Source of the DNA: Microbacterium schleiferi | Lineage (GTDB): Bacteria > Actinomycetota > Actinomycetes > Actinomycetales > Microbacteriaceae | DNA length: 64,000 bases | Reading direction: 5' to 3' | Assembly: GCF_015565955.1 (NCBI RefSeq) | Contig: NZ_CP064760.1 | Location: 1,302,001 to 1,366,000, forward strand | Shown: piece by piece, positions 45,157-55,034 of the stretch | How positions within the stretch are numbered: the stretch's first letter is position 1 | How the letters are laid out: the number at the start of each line of letters is the position of its first letter | Position numbers and translations under genes: made by a program | The notes under the pieces: generated by a model | Databases searched by the model: none | The model's input: only the letters and a program-made list of their open reading frames with translations | What the model was told of the DNA's origin: nothing

Positions 45157-46451
45157 GTGGCTTCCGACCGACGCATCGCTCCCGGTGCCGCCGGAGGCGC
45201 CGCCGCGCTCGTCATCGCCGGCATCCTCGTCGCCGCGCTGAGTCTTCGTGGTCCCATCGTCTCACCGACTCCTGTGCTGCGGCAGATCGAGACCGATCTG
45301 GGGATCGGTGCGGCTACGGCGGGCCTGCTCACGACCGCCCCCGTGCTGATGTTTGCGCTGTTGACTCCCGTGGCTGCTCTCGTGATCCGGCGCGCTGGAG
45401 CCGAGCTCGCGCTCATGATCACGCTGACGGGCGTGTTGCTGGGCACCTTCTTGCGCGCCGTCCCGGGTTTTGGGTGGATGCTCGCCGGAATGATCGTGAT
45501 CGGGGCATCCATCACGGTCGGCAACGTCGTGATTCCGGTCATCATCCGCCGCGATGTCGCTCCCGAACGGGTTGCCCTGGTCACCGCCGCCTACGTCGCG
45601 ATGCTCAACGCCGGATCGTTGTTGACCTCGCTGTTGACGGTTCCGATCGCGTCGGTGATCGGGTGGAATCTGGCGCTGCTCGCGTGGTCGGTCATCACGA
45701 TCGCCGGGATGCTGCTGTGGGGGCTGCACCTGCGTCACGCCGCCGCGCGCGGGGATCTGTGGGGGAGAGGTTCTCGGGTGCGCCGCGCGCCGGTGCGGCA
45801 TCCGTCGGTGACAGGAACGCTGACGCGCTCACCGGTCCCGTGCCGGTACCTCTGGGGCGAGGGCGGATGCGCGGCGACTCGATGTTTCGCCACCCCGTGC
45901 CATGGATGCTTCTTCTGGCGTTCGCGGGACAGGCTGCCGTGTACTACGGCTTCGCGACCTGGCTGCCGACACTCATCGCGGACGATCTCGGGGTCAGCGC
46001 AGCGGCCGCGGGCGGGTTGACGGCGTTCTTCCACGGTGTCGCGGTGGTGGGCGCGTTCGTCGTTCCGCTGCTGGCCCGGTTCACGCCGCGGATCGTGCCA
46101 GCCGTCGCGATCTGCGTCTCGTGGGTCGTGCTGACCGTCGGGATGCTCGTCGCGCCCGAGTGGGCCGCCGTGTGGTTGAGCTTCGGGGCGATCGGGCACG
46201 CGGGCGGGTTTGTCGTGATCTTCAGCACGCTCGTCGCGATCGCCCGCTCGGATGCAGAAGCCGCCGGGATGTCCGCGCTCGTCCAGGGCGGCGGATACGG
46301 TGCCGCGGCGCTCGCCGCACCCGCGATGGGCGCGCTGCACGAGGCGACCGGTGGGTGGGAGGCCGTGCTGCTGGCATCCCTTGTCGTCGTGCTGATCTAC
46401 TGCATGTTGTTGCTCGCAGCGGTCATCGTGTCGTGGCGAGCGCCTCGATGA
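45157..46451 (+). pseudogene. CynX/NimT-type MFS transporter, frameshifted in this sequence
   Basis: Starts GTG at 45157. The first six helices read in one frame (ALVIAGILVAALSLRGPIVSPTPVL and following). One G added in 45761-45765 (RGDLWGERFSGAP) joins the central loop to the second half (PVPWMLLLAFAGQAAVYYGFATWLPTLI...), 431 residues. The LSLRGPI..SPTPVL start is typical of the CynX/NimT (cyanate/2-nitroimidazole) branch; the substrate is not known. Convergent with the exonuclease gene, overlapping it by 29 bp. Confidence 0.86.
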
Positions 46452-47358
46452 CGCGTGAAATCGAGGTGCCCAGCGCCCACGTCTCAGCGAGCTCGGTGGT
46501 CTGGGCGCGCTGATCGTCATCGAGGGGCCGCAGCCGCACATCCGGCTGCGGAAGGTCGAGGGTGCGGACGACTTCGACGACCGTGGGGGCGACCGCGAGG
46601 TAGTCGAGCCCCGCGGTGACTTTCGCCCGGACTCCCGCCGACATCCCCTCGCCCCGTTCGGCGGCTGCCATGATGCCAGCGAGGTCGCCGTGGGTGGCGA
46701 GGAGGGCGGCTGCTGTCTTCTCGCCGATGCCCGCCACGCCCGGCAGCCCGTCGGAGCTGTCTCCGCGGAGCGTCGCGAAATCGGCGTACTGGCTGGGGAG
46801 GACGCCGTACTTCGTCACGACGGTGCGGTCGGTGACCAGTTCGAGGTTGCTCATCCCGCGTGCCGTATAGATGACACGGATGCTGCGCTCGTCGTCGACG
46901 AGCTGAAAGAGGTCGCGGTCACCGGTGACGATGTCAACGGGCATCGTGGCTGTGGTGGCGAGTGTTCCGATGACGTCGTCGGCCTCGTGCTCGGCGGCGC
47001 CGATGATCGTGATCCCGAGGGCGGCCAGCGCATCACGGATGAGCGGCACCTGTACCTCGAGCGGATCGGGGACCTCTTCGACATCGGGAGCGCCCGCGAC
47101 AATCTCGACGACCCGGTGGGTCTTGTACGACGGGATCAGATCGACCCGCCACTGCGGGCGCCAGTCATCGTCCCAGCAGGCCACGAGATGCGTTGGCTCG
47201 TAGGTCGTGACGAGCTTCGCGATCATGTCGAGGAATCCGCGCACCGCGTTGACCGGCATCCCGTTCGGCGCCTTCACCGTGTCGGGTACGCCATAGAACG
47301 CACGGAAGTACAGCGACGCCGAGTCGAGCAACATCAGCTTCTCAGGTCGTGAGCCCAT
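46423..47358 (-). CDS. 5'-3' exonuclease (FEN/PolA N-domain type)
   Basis: 311 residues. The metal-binding acid clusters are in place: LMLLDSASLYFRAFYG, CWDDDWRPQWR, EADDVIGTLA, VTGDRDLFQLVDD, and the helix-hairpin-helix GDSSDGLPGVAGIGEKTAAALL. It is a stand-alone flap endonuclease/exonuclease as found in actinobacteria besides PolA. The ATG at 47358 begins the conserved N-terminus. Confidence 0.93.
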   Translation of the reverse strand: MGSRPEKLMLLDSASLYFRAFYGVPDTVKAPNGMPVNAVRGFLDMIAKLVTTYEPTHLVACWDDDWRPQWRVDLIPSYKTHRVVEIVAGAPDVEEVPDPLEVQVPLIRDALAALGITIIGAAEHEADDVIGTLATTATMPVDIVTGDRDLFQLVDDERSIRVIYTARGMSNLELVTDRTVVTKYGVLPSQYADFATLRGDSSDGLPGVAGIGEKTAAALLATHGDLAGIMAAAERGEGMSAGVRAKVTAGLDYLAVAPTVVEVVRTLDLPQPDVRLRPLDDDQRAQTTELAETWALGTSISRVIEALATTR

Positions 47359-47395
47359 GCGGTCAGCGTAACCATGAGCGCCACCCTCGGCGCGG

Positions 47396-47848
47396 TCAGG
47401 GCCATACCGAGGGGATGCCTGGGTCGGTCGGAGCGGGAAGCACCGCCTGATATGGGGTGATCGTCATCCATCGATCTCCGTCGGCGCGCAGGAAGAGCAG
47501 GACGTCAGTGCTGACATCGAGCGGGTCTCCGTCCGGGTACGGTGCCCCGTTCTCGCAGGTTCGGGGCGCGGAGACCACCTCGATCTCAGAGCCGCCGCGA
47601 CCCTGCACCCACGTGGTTGCGGCGACACGCCAAACGTTCGCTTCCAGACCGAACTCGGTGGCCGTGCCGGCGGGGCCGATCACTGACCCGATGACAACGG
47701 CGTCTGCTTCAGTCGCCGCATCCGTCGGAGTGTCGTAGAGCACCCAGTCGACGCACGCCCCCGAGGAGATCAGCGGGGAGCACCCGACGAGCGCGGTGGC
47801 AGCCATGAGCGATATGGCCGCCGCTGCAGAGAGCTTTCGACCCGTCAC
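47396..47848 (-). CDS. Putative lipoprotein
   Basis: 150 residues. A signal peptide with lipobox (AATALVGC, Cys23) and a mature domain of about 125 residues with TEADAVVIGSVIGPAG and SEIEVVSAPRTCENGAPYPDG. No family recognised. Expected on the outer face of the membrane. The first of three adjacent exported-protein genes on the minus strand. Confidence 0.7.
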   Translation of the reverse strand: MTGRKLSAAAAISLMAATALVGCSPLISSGACVDWVLYDTPTDAATEADAVVIGSVIGPAGTATEFGLEANVWRVAATTWVQGRGGSEIEVVSAPRTCENGAPYPDGDPLDVSTDVLLFLRADGDRWMTITPYQAVLPAPTDPGIPSVWP

Positions 47849-47870
47849 GCGCTCAGCATCTCACGACCGC

Positions 47871-48680
47871 TCAGCAGCCGGGTCCGCTCGGGTTCTCGGC
47901 GCAGGTGCGCTCGACCAGGGCGGTCCGGACCTCGAGGACCTCGAGGCTGTAGGGCGGCGCGGGCGCGTTGACGTAGCCGGAAACCGGCCGCCAGCCGCTG
48001 CCGAAGTCGACGTCAGCCGCGTACTGCAGGGTGAGCGAAACCGTGTACGTGCCGCGCTCCCGGTACACGTGACTCGTCGACGTCGGACTGAACTGGGGGA
48101 GTCCGAGCGAAGCCCAGGTCGCCCCGCCGGTGGCGGTGCGGGCGCTTGAGCCGTCACCGTAGTCGAAGACGAACCCGGCCGGTCGGAACCGAACTGTCAC
48201 GTCCCACCCGAGCAGCGGCCCGGTGAGGGTGTGCGTGGATGCTGCAGCAATGATGTTGGTCGGCATCCCGACGACACCGAACCCGGCCGGCTCGCCGCCG
48301 AGACTCGGGCGCGCCGGAACGAAACTTGTCAGGTCGTCGATCGTCACGTCGGGATAGAGGACGACGCTGTAGTTGCCGCGACACCCGACAATGGGGCACT
48401 CCTCATCTGCGGTAGCGGTTCCGTCGGATTCGGCGCCCGTGTTCCCGTTGCTCGAACCGCCACCGTCTCGGGACCCACCCGTGCCGCCGCCCCCGGAGCC
48501 ACCACCAGACCCGGGCTGATTCGCGGTGCCTCCGACGTCGACCTGGCTCCCATTGTTGGACACGCTGCAGCTTCCCAGCCAGGTAGTTCCGTCGCATCTT
48601 TCAGTGCGTATCGAGCCGGCCGCGGGCATAGAGAGCGCGACCGCTATGGCGAGAGCGAGGCTTGCGTGAATCAGGTGCAC
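47871..48680 (-). CDS. Secreted protein with Gly/Ser-rich linker and PKD-like domain
   Basis: 269 residues. A signal peptide (SLALAIAVALSMPAAGS) is followed by a Cys-containing segment, a Gly/Ser/Thr-rich low-complexity stretch (about 55-85), and a domain with FVFDYGDGSS and HVYRERGTYTVSLTLQYAADV, the PKD signature of extracellular beta-sandwich domains. Six cysteines may form disulfides, which would need the VKOR/Dsb system. Overlaps the next upstream gene's end by ten bases. Role unknown, probably surface binding. Confidence 0.78.
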   Translation of the reverse strand: MHLIHASLALAIAVALSMPAAGSIRTERCDGTTWLGSCSVSNNGSQVDVGGTANQPGSGGGSGGGGTGGSRDGGGSSNGNTGAESDGTATADEECPIVGCRGNYSVVLYPDVTIDDLTSFVPARPSLGGEPAGFGVVGMPTNIIAAASTHTLTGPLLGWDVTVRFRPAGFVFDYGDGSSARTATGGATWASLGLPQFSPTSTSHVYRERGTYTVSLTLQYAADVDFGSGWRPVSGYVNAPAPPYSLEVLEVRTALVERTCAENPSGPGC

Positions 48681-49224
48681 TCAGGTTCTCCCTCGCGGCC
48701 ATCGAAAGAACCGATAAGCGCTCCTGTAGGGGAAGTCGTGGAGTATTCGAGAGAGACGGATAGCGATTCCTTGTCATTGCGGTCCGCTTGGACTTGGGAG
48801 ACGCCACTCGCGTCGACCACGTCGACGCCGCTGACGTCCACGCAAACGGCAAGCACGACTGCTGCGTTCTCTGCGTTACCCAGGGGCGCGGGCTCGACCA
48901 GAGCCACGGTGCTATCGCCGACCACGGTCCACCCCTCGGCCGCCATCGAGGACAGTGAAGTGCGTATCGCCGCATTCGCATCACCGGTGGTCCACCGGTA
49001 GACCTCCTCGAAGGTCGAGGGGTCGCCGAGATCGACCTGGTTGAGGGCGTCGACATACGCCCGGTAGGTGGCTTCGGCTGCAGCCAACGCTTCGGCCTCC
49101 GAGGCGAACCCGGTCGGCGTCGGGGTGGGTGCGGGGCCGAGGGCCCGCATCCGGCCAGCGCACCGGCGCCGAGCAGCACCGCGATGACGATGGATGCTGC
49201 GTGGAGCGGTCGGTGGCGGCTCAT
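48671..49224 (-). pseudogene. Putative lipoprotein, frameshifted in this sequence
   Basis: Starts ATG at 49224: a signal peptide with lipobox LGAGALAGC (Cys26). The frame breaks at the G-run 49133-49136; one added base reads GPSAPAPTPTPTGFASEAEAL and continues with EATYRAYVDALNQVDLGDPSTFEEVYRWTTGDANAAI, giving 184 residues. The mature domain looks like a small alpha/beta NTF2-like fold, but the family is not recognised. Adjacent to the PKD gene in the same direction. Confidence 0.72.
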
Positions 49225-49359
49225 GTCGACCACGGTAGCCCGCGGCATCCGTCGTGACGGCACTATCCACAGTCCTCGTCGCCGCAGCATGCTTGGGGAG
49301 GATCGCCGCGCTCCAGCTCACGGAGAGCTCAGCGCGCTAGCGTTACTCCGGGAGGCATC

Positions 49360-50037
49360 ATGCCGTACGACAGCGGACAGCGCGCCGACGTGCTGTACGT
49401 CGAGGACGATCAGGACGTCGCCCAGATGACCATCGAAGTGCTCTCGGAAGTGCACACTGTCGTGCACGAGGCAGACGTCCCGTCGGCTCGCGCGCGAGCG
49501 CTTCAGCAGAGATTCGATGTCATGGTCATCGACAGGCGGCTTCCCGGCGGCGATGGAATCGAGCTGGTGCGCTCGATCCGCACGGCCCGCATCACAACGC
49601 CGATCCTGCTGCTCACGGCGCTGGGCGCGGTCGACGACCGCGTCGAGGGTCTGGATGCCGGCGCCAATGACTACCTGGTGAAACCGTTCGACTACGGCGA
49701 GTTGCTCGCCCGCATCCGGGCTCTGGTTCGCGGCTATCGGGCCGAACAGCACCGTCGCATGCTCGGTGAGTGGGTGTTCGTTCCCGAATCGCAGGCGCTC
49801 TACGGACCCTCCGGGGCGCGGGTTGCGCTCACGACCACCGAGACGGCGCTCCTCGATGTGCTCAGCGCGAGCCCCGAGCATGTCTTCACCCGCGAGGAGA
49901 TCCTCGGCGCCGTGTTCCATGAGGGGGACACCCCGGGGTCGGTCGACACCTACGTGCACTACATCCGCCGGAAGACGGTTCCCGAGATGATCGAGACCGT
50001 GCGCGCCCGCGGCTACCGGGTGGGACAACCGACATGA
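49360..50037 (+). CDS. OmpR-family response regulator
   Basis: 225 residues. The receiver domain has the acidic pair in YVEDDQDVAQ, the phospho-acceptor Asp58 in VMVIDRRLPGGDGIEL, Thr in LLLTALG and Lys in VKPFDYGEL. The C-terminal winged helix (ARVALTTTETALLDVLSAS...YVHYIRRK) binds DNA. The stop overlaps the histidine kinase start by four bases. Located upstream of a flavin electron-transfer gene set on the opposite strand, which may be its target. Confidence 0.95.
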   Translation: MPYDSGQRADVLYVEDDQDVAQMTIEVLSEVHTVVHEADVPSARARALQQRFDVMVIDRRLPGGDGIELVRSIRTARITTPILLLTALGAVDDRVEGLDAGANDYLVKPFDYGELLARIRALVRGYRAEQHRRMLGEWVFVPESQALYGPSGARVALTTTETALLDVLSASPEHVFTREEILGAVFHEGDTPGSVDTYVHYIRRKTVPEMIETVRARGYRVGQPT

Positions 50038-51016
50038 CGAGTTCAGAAGCCGGCGATCGTCGCCGCGTGCGGCAGGCTGCCCTGTCGGTGGGCATGTGGG
50101 TCGCCGCGTCGTCGGCGATCGTCGTCGCGCTCGGGGTGACGGTGATGGTTGCCGTCATCTTGCTGCGTGCGCGCGTCGAAAGCGACGAGCACGGCACGGA
50201 CTTCCCCGGTCACCACGGTGGCGGCGATGATCTGGTGGTCGATGTCGACCGTCTGCTTCCGTGGGTGATCGGCCTCGGCATCCTGGGCGTGATCGTGCTC
50301 TCGGCGATCGCGTGGTTCGCCGCCCGCCGCGCGGTGCGTCCGCTTGGCGAGGCACTCCGACTGCAACGGAACTTCGTCGCCGACGCCAGCCACGAGCTGC
50401 GTACGCCGCTGACGACACTGACCAGTCGCATCCAGATCGCCCAGCATCGCTTTGCTCGAGGGGGAGATGTCGCCGGAGCGCTGGAGCAGCTGCGCTCCGA
50501 CGCTGATGCCATGAACGACACGCTCACCGATCTGCTCATGGCCGCCGAGGGCACGGCCGACACGACCTCGCTGACGCGCGTGGGTGACGCGGTGAATGCC
50601 GCCGTGGCTCGACTGCAGCCGCTGGCCGACGACAGCGGAGTGACGCTGGAGGTCGTTTCCACCGATCGGGCGGTGAGGATGCCGCTGCCGACGCTCACGC
50701 GCGTGCTCATCGCGGTGATCGACAACGCGATCCAGCACAGTCCCGGGGGACCACCGTGACGATCGAGGCCTCGGCTGCCGCCGACGAGGTCGAGATCCGC
50801 ATCAGCGACCAGGGCAGCGGAATTGCCCCCGCCGACACGGATCGCATCTTCGAGAGGTTCGCTCGTGCCTCAGAGACGGGCAAGCGGCGCGGGTTCGGCC
50901 TCGGGCTCGCGCTGGTGCGGGACGTGCTGTCCCGCTATGCGGGGAGCATCGCCGTCGAGGCTACCTCGCTGACCGGCACGACGTTCCTCATAGCTTTGCC
51001 GGGTCCGCGTAGCTGA
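50034..51016 (+). pseudogene. Sensor histidine kinase, frameshifted in this sequence
   Basis: Two membrane helices (about 18-43 and 78-100) flank a short extracytoplasmic loop with GTDFPGHHGGGDDLVVD, His/Asp-rich and possibly metal-sensing. The dimerisation H-box is FVADASHELRTPLTTL (His120). The ATPase domain breaks in the G-run 50745-50749; one added G turns SPGGPP-stop into SPGGTTVTIEASAA and continues through SDQGSGIAPAD and RRGFGLGLALVRDV, giving 327 residues. Overlaps the response regulator stop, so the two are coupled. Confidence 0.9.
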
Positions 51017-51800
51017 CGACCGACACCTCGGTCTCACCCATCCAGCGGCGCACGCGCCCGTCGTCGCTGACCGTGAGGCCCGACCGCGTGGCGGCCCCGG
51101 GCATCCACGACAGGTCGTCGCCGGCGACGACCCCGACCGTTGCCCAGAGGTCGGCCTCGGCGAGGGAATCGGCGACGACGGTCGCGCTGCGTACGCCGGT
51201 GGCGGGTCGGCCGGAGCGGGGGTCGACGATGTGCGTGCCGCGTTCGGCCGTGCCCGAGGTCGCGACAGCGCCATCGACCACATCGACGATCGCGAGCACC
51301 TCGCCGGGGTGATTCGGATCGGCGATGCCGATATGCCACACCCAGTCGCTGCCCGCGGCGGTTCCCAGCTGCATGTCCCCGCCGGCGTTGATGCCGATCG
51401 CCGTCGCGCCGGTCTGTGTCACCAGCGGCAGCAGATGCATCCGCGCGGCGCGCTCGACCGCCCACCCCTTGACGTAGCCGGTCGGGTCGAACCAGCCACG
51501 CCAGGTGGCCGAGAACCGGCCCGCAGAGCGCCGCTCGGCATCCAGGCACGCCGTGGCGACGTCGGCAACGAGCGGGTGCGCGTCGGCCATCGTGATCTCA
51601 CCGCGCCGCAGACGGCTGATCTCGGAGTCCTCGCGATAGGTCGAGAAGATGCGGTCGGCTTCTCGGAGCTCTGCGAAAGCCTGGGCCACGGATGCCGCGG
51701 TCGCCGCTGCGCCGACGAACTCCCTCGTGCCGTGGGCGTGCACCGACACGGCAGTTCCCATGATCGTCTCGACCCAGACGCGGCGTTCGGCGGATGTCAT
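50988..51800 (-). CDS. apbE: FAD:protein FMN transferase ApbE
   Basis: 270 residues. Family motifs: MGTAVSVHAHG, FDPTGYVKGWAVE, IGINAGGDMQLG and AVATSGTAERGTHIVDPRSGRPATG. ApbE attaches FMN covalently to Thr/Ser of target proteins outside the membrane. No clear signal peptide is visible, which is unusual for extracytosolic ApbE but seen in some Gram-positives. Its start overlaps the stop of the FMN-binding protein gene, its obvious substrate. Confidence 0.93.
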   Translation of the reverse strand: MTSAERRVWVETIMGTAVSVHAHGTREFVGAAATAASVAQAFAELREADRIFSTYREDSEISRLRRGEITMADAHPLVADVATACLDAERRSAGRFSATWRGWFDPTGYVKGWAVERAARMHLLPLVTQTGATAIGINAGGDMQLGTAAGSDWVWHIGIADPNHPGEVLAIVDVVDGAVATSGTAERGTHIVDPRSGRPATGVRSATVVADSLAEADLWATVGVVAGDDLSWMPGAATRSGLTVSDDGRVRRWMGETEVSVVSYADPAKL

Positions 51801-52333
51801 TGCTGCGCCTGATCCAGCGCACTCTGGAGGGACTGGGTGTACCCCTGGCTCGTGTAGGTGGCCCCCGACACCATGCTGATCGACGCGCTCTGCGCGCTCG
51901 CGGTCTCGGAGATCAGTACGGGCAGCGCGCGTGCATTGATCTGCTGGTCCTCGCGGTTGCTGTTGGGGTACTGCGGCACCTGGATGTCGGTGATGGTCCC
52001 GCCGCTGATCGTGATCGCGACCTGCACGTTGCCATAGCGCGTGCGTGCGGCGTCCCCCGTGAATGTGCCATCGGCGAGCCCGCTTGCGGCCGGTGTAGTG
52101 GCAGCGCCGCTGCCGGTGCCGCTGCCGGAGTCGGAGGCGGACGGCGATGCGGATGCCGAGGGCGTTGAGCTGCCGGTCGCGGGCGCGGCGGCCGCGGGCG
52201 CCGACGGAGTTGTCGCCGTACCGCTCGTGTTCTCAGCAGTGATGGGCATCACCGCCTCGAGCGAGGTGCGGTAGCTGAACAGGAGGACGACGCCGCTGAG
52301 GGTGGCGAGCAGTCCGTAGATGATGCGCTTCAT
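51797..52333 (-). CDS. FMN-binding domain protein, flavinylation target
   Basis: 178 residues. An N-terminal membrane anchor or signal (IIYGLLATLSGVVLLFSY), a Ser/Ala/Pro linker of about 65 residues, then an FMN-binding domain ending with SMVSGATYTSQGYTQSL. SGAT is the (D/S)GAT-type motif whose Thr receives FMN by ApbE. It probably carries electrons at the outer membrane face between the flavocytochrome next door and an unknown acceptor. Confidence 0.93.
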   Translation of the reverse strand: MKRIIYGLLATLSGVVLLFSYRTSLEAVMPITAENTSGTATTPSAPAAAAPATGSSTPSASASPSASDSGSGTGSGAATTPAASGLADGTFTGDAARTRYGNVQVAITISGGTITDIQVPQYPNSNREDQQINARALPVLISETASAQSASISMVSGATYTSQGYTQSLQSALDQAQQ

Positions 52334-52358
52334 CGAAGGCTCCTTCGAGGTGGATGAG

Positions 52359-53831
52359 TCAAACGGTGAACGACTCGCAGTGGATGCGTCCGCGGTGAAC
52401 GCCGGCTGCCCGCAGGTCGTGCTCGAGCGCCTTCATCCAGGCGGCTGGCCCGCACAGGAACACGTCGTACTCGTGAAGGTCGGGTGCGAGGTGGCGGATC
52501 GCGTCGGCTCCGCTCCACGCGGCGTGCGATGCGGGAAGCCAGGAGGATTTCGTGTGCGCCCGGGGCCCGGGGAGTGGGACGTGTCGCAGGCCGCGGCGCG
52601 CGATGAGTGTGCCGATGGCATCCTGGCGCAGAGCTGCCTGCGTCGAGTGGTCGCGGGTGACCAGCGTCGCCTGGCCCGGCGCGTACTGCTCAGCCTGCAG
52701 CAGCGAAACCAGGGGTGCGACGCCGGCACCCGCTCCGATCATGAGGAGCTTCGAGCCGGTGCGGGCCTCGCCGGTCATCGTGCCGTACGGGCCCTCGAAC
52801 AGGACGGGTGTGCCCGGCGTGAGCCGCGCCAGGCGTGCCGTGCCATCGCCGACGATCCGGGCAGAGATCGTGAGTGTGCGCCCGTCGGGAGCAGCGGCCA
52901 GGGAGAAGGGGTTGGCGCGGGAGGCGCCCGGACCGTCGAGGAAGCGCCAGATGAAGAACTGGCCGGCGCGGGCACCGAGGCGGTCCAGTCGGCGGCCGGT
53001 CATCGTCACGGCCACCCCGCCGGTACCGTCTGGGCGAACCTCTGCGACCCGCACTCGGTGGCGCACCGAGCGTGCGAGCGGAACCAGGATGCGGAAGACG
53101 ATGATCGCGGCGGCACTGACCGCCCACAAACCCCACCAGTACGCGGTGGCGACCGGAGAGAAGAGGAAGTCGGCGCCCGTCCACAGCTGGTGGGGCAGCG
53201 CCAGCCCGACACCGAGGTAGGCGTAGAGGTGCAGCAAGTGCCACGACTCGTAGCGCAGCTTCGCCCGCGCGCGACGCATCGACGTCAGCGCGACGAGGAT
53301 GATGAGGATCGTCCCGACGGTCGCCAGCAGCATCCCGGGGTAGTCCCACACGAATTCCCAGAGCTGGACGAACACGTTCACATCCGCCGCGGCTGCATAG
53401 CCCAGGACCAGAAGCGCGATGTGGGCGAGCATGAGGGAGAACGACCAGAAGCCGACGAGGCGGTGCATCCGCGTCAGCCCGTCGCGGCCGAAGCCCCGCT
53501 CGAACAGGGGGATACGGGCAAGAAGGATTACCTGGTAGAGCAAGAGGTTCGACGCGATGAGCCCGGTCAGGCGGCCAAGACTATTCAGCGCCGCGGCGTC
53601 GAAGCCCCACAGGTCCTGGATGCCGCCACCGGCGACCCACAGTGCCAGAACGAACAGGCTTGTCACCCAGATGACGGCTGTCGCGGCGAGGTTCCATGCC
53701 CGGCGGGCGGAGCGCGCACGGCTCTTGGTGGGAGCAGCGGTGGTCGCCGGGGCGGGGACGACATGCTGCGGACGCCGCGCGGCGGGCGGCGGGGCCGTGA
53801 CGGCGGTGCGAGACGGTGTCGCTGTGGTCAT
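52359..53831 (-). CDS. Ferric-reductase-like flavocytochrome
   Basis: 490 residues. A basic, Ala/Pro-rich N-terminus precedes six to seven membrane helices with paired heme His (MHRLVGFWSFSLMLAHIALL and SWHLLHLYAYLGVGLALPHQLW). A cytoplasmic FAD/NAD(P) reductase module follows (ANPFSLAAAPDGRTL, LLMIGAGAGVAPLVSLL, DVFLCGPAAWMKALE). It would move electrons from NAD(P)H across the membrane via b hemes to the flavinylated protein encoded 25 bp downstream. ATG 53831 chosen; a longer start adds only antisense intergenic residues. Confidence 0.92.
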   Translation of the reverse strand: MTTATPSRTAVTAPPPAARRPQHVVPAPATTAAPTKSRARSARRAWNLAATAVIWVTSLFVLALWVAGGGIQDLWGFDAAALNSLGRLTGLIASNLLLYQVILLARIPLFERGFGRDGLTRMHRLVGFWSFSLMLAHIALLVLGYAAAADVNVFVQLWEFVWDYPGMLLATVGTILIILVALTSMRRARAKLRYESWHLLHLYAYLGVGLALPHQLWTGADFLFSPVATAYWWGLWAVSAAAIIVFRILVPLARSVRHRVRVAEVRPDGTGGVAVTMTGRRLDRLGARAGQFFIWRFLDGPGASRANPFSLAAAPDGRTLTISARIVGDGTARLARLTPGTPVLFEGPYGTMTGEARTGSKLLMIGAGAGVAPLVSLLQAEQYAPGQATLVTRDHSTQAALRQDAIGTLIARRGLRHVPLPGPRAHTKSSWLPASHAAWSGADAIRHLAPDLHEYDVFLCGPAAWMKALEHDLRAAGVHRGRIHCESFTV

Positions 53832-53906
53832 GTGGCCAGCGTGGCGGCCGGCCTCTGAGACGGCTCTAAGGAAAGCCACCGAGCTCGCGGTTCATAGAAT
53901 CCTCAC

Positions 53907-54341
53907 ATGAGTTTCGGATCCGCGGCACAGTCCGGCATCCGTCGCCCGCCGGATCAGGATCCGTGTCTCTGCGGGAGCGGGAACATCTATGGCAGATGCT
54001 GCGGTCCGCTGCACCGGGGCGAGGCGGCGCCGAGCCCGGAGCGGCTGATGCGCTCGCGGTACAGTGCGTTCGCCCTGGCCGACGCCCGCTACCTCGCTGA
54101 GACGTGGCACCCACGGACCCGACCCGAGCGGCTCGATCTCGACCCCGACGTGCGCTGGGTGGGCCTGCGCATCGTCGACGCCCCGGAGGTCGGCACCGAC
54201 ACCGCGGGGATCGTCGAGTTCCGCGCGCGTTGGCGGCACGGAGCACAGACCGGGGAGCAGCACGAGCGGAGCCGGTTCCGGCGCGCCGGTGGACGCTGGT
54301 GGTACCTCGATGCCGAAACGGCCGGCTCCGACATCCAGTGA
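53907..54341 (+). CDS. YchJ-family (UPF0225) protein
   Basis: 144 residues. An N-terminal SEC-C zinc motif (CLCGSGNIYGRCCGPLH) followed by the family core RLMRSRYSAFALADARYLAETWHP and the NTF2-like YchJ domain. Function unknown; SEC-C motifs bind zinc and often target proteins to SecA or ribosomes. Convergent with the carbonic anhydrase gene. Confidence 0.93.
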   Translation: MSFGSAAQSGIRRPPDQDPCLCGSGNIYGRCCGPLHRGEAAPSPERLMRSRYSAFALADARYLAETWHPRTRPERLDLDPDVRWVGLRIVDAPEVGTDTAGIVEFRARWRHGAQTGEQHERSRFRRAGGRWWYLDAETAGSDIQ

Positions 54342-54372
54342 CGGATGTCGAAACCGGCCGAGGCGGTTGTGC

Positions 54373-54948
54373 TCAGGCCGCGGCGCCCGCTGCCGTCGCG
54401 GCCGGCACCTCGACGAGGCGCCCGGTGCGGACGTCGTAGACGTAGCCGTACACCGGGATGCGGGCGGGGACGAGCGGGTGAGCCTTGATGCGGGCCACAT
54501 CGTCGACGACGGCCTGCGCCCGGTCGCTGATCGTGAGCCAGTCGATGTACGCAGCTTCGGCGGAGCCCGGACCCTCGCCGATATCGCGGAAGCCGTCGGG
54601 CCCGAGCTCGGCAGTCTCGAGCGAGTTCGCGAGCAGATCGCGCATGACCTCGTCGGTGAAGAACTCCATGCCGCAGTCGGCGTGGTGGATGACGAACCAC
54701 TCCTGCGTGCCCAGCAGCTTGTACGAGATCACGAGCGAGCGGATGGCGTCGTCAGAAGCGCGGCCGCCGGCGTTGCGGATGACGTGAGCGTCGCCCTCGC
54801 TCAGGCCCGCGTATTTGGCGGGGTCCAGGCGCGCGTCCATGCAGGTCAGGATCGCGAACCCGCGAGCGGGCGGCAGGGCGAGATCGCCCTTGTCGAAGGT
54901 GGATGCGTAGGACTCGTTGGCGTCAAGCACCTCGGACAGAACGGACAT
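54373..54948 (-). CDS. Beta-carbonic anhydrase family protein
   Basis: 191 residues. Zinc ligands and catalytic dyad: [16 protein letters not shown] (Cys, Asp, Arg) and [11 protein letters not shown] (His, Cys). It belongs to the shorter beta-CA group, beginning about 25 residues before the first ligand, rather than the classical longer plant-type forms. It should interconvert CO2 and bicarbonate. Confidence 0.93.
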   Translation of the reverse strand: MSVLSEVLDANESYASTFDKGDLALPPARGFAILTCMDARLDPAKYAGLSEGDAHVIRNAGGRASDDAIRSLVISYKLLGTQEWFVIHHADCGMEFFTDEVMRDLLANSLETAELGPDGFRDIGEGPGSAEAAYIDWLTISDRAQAVVDDVARIKAHPLVPARIPVYGYVYDVRTGRLVEVPAATAAGAAA

Positions 54949-55034
54949 GGAACTCCTCGGATAGTGGGGATACTGCCCACGCTAAGCGGAGCGCAGCCCG
55001 AGGGGTGCTCTATGACTGTCTGTGACGGCGAGCG

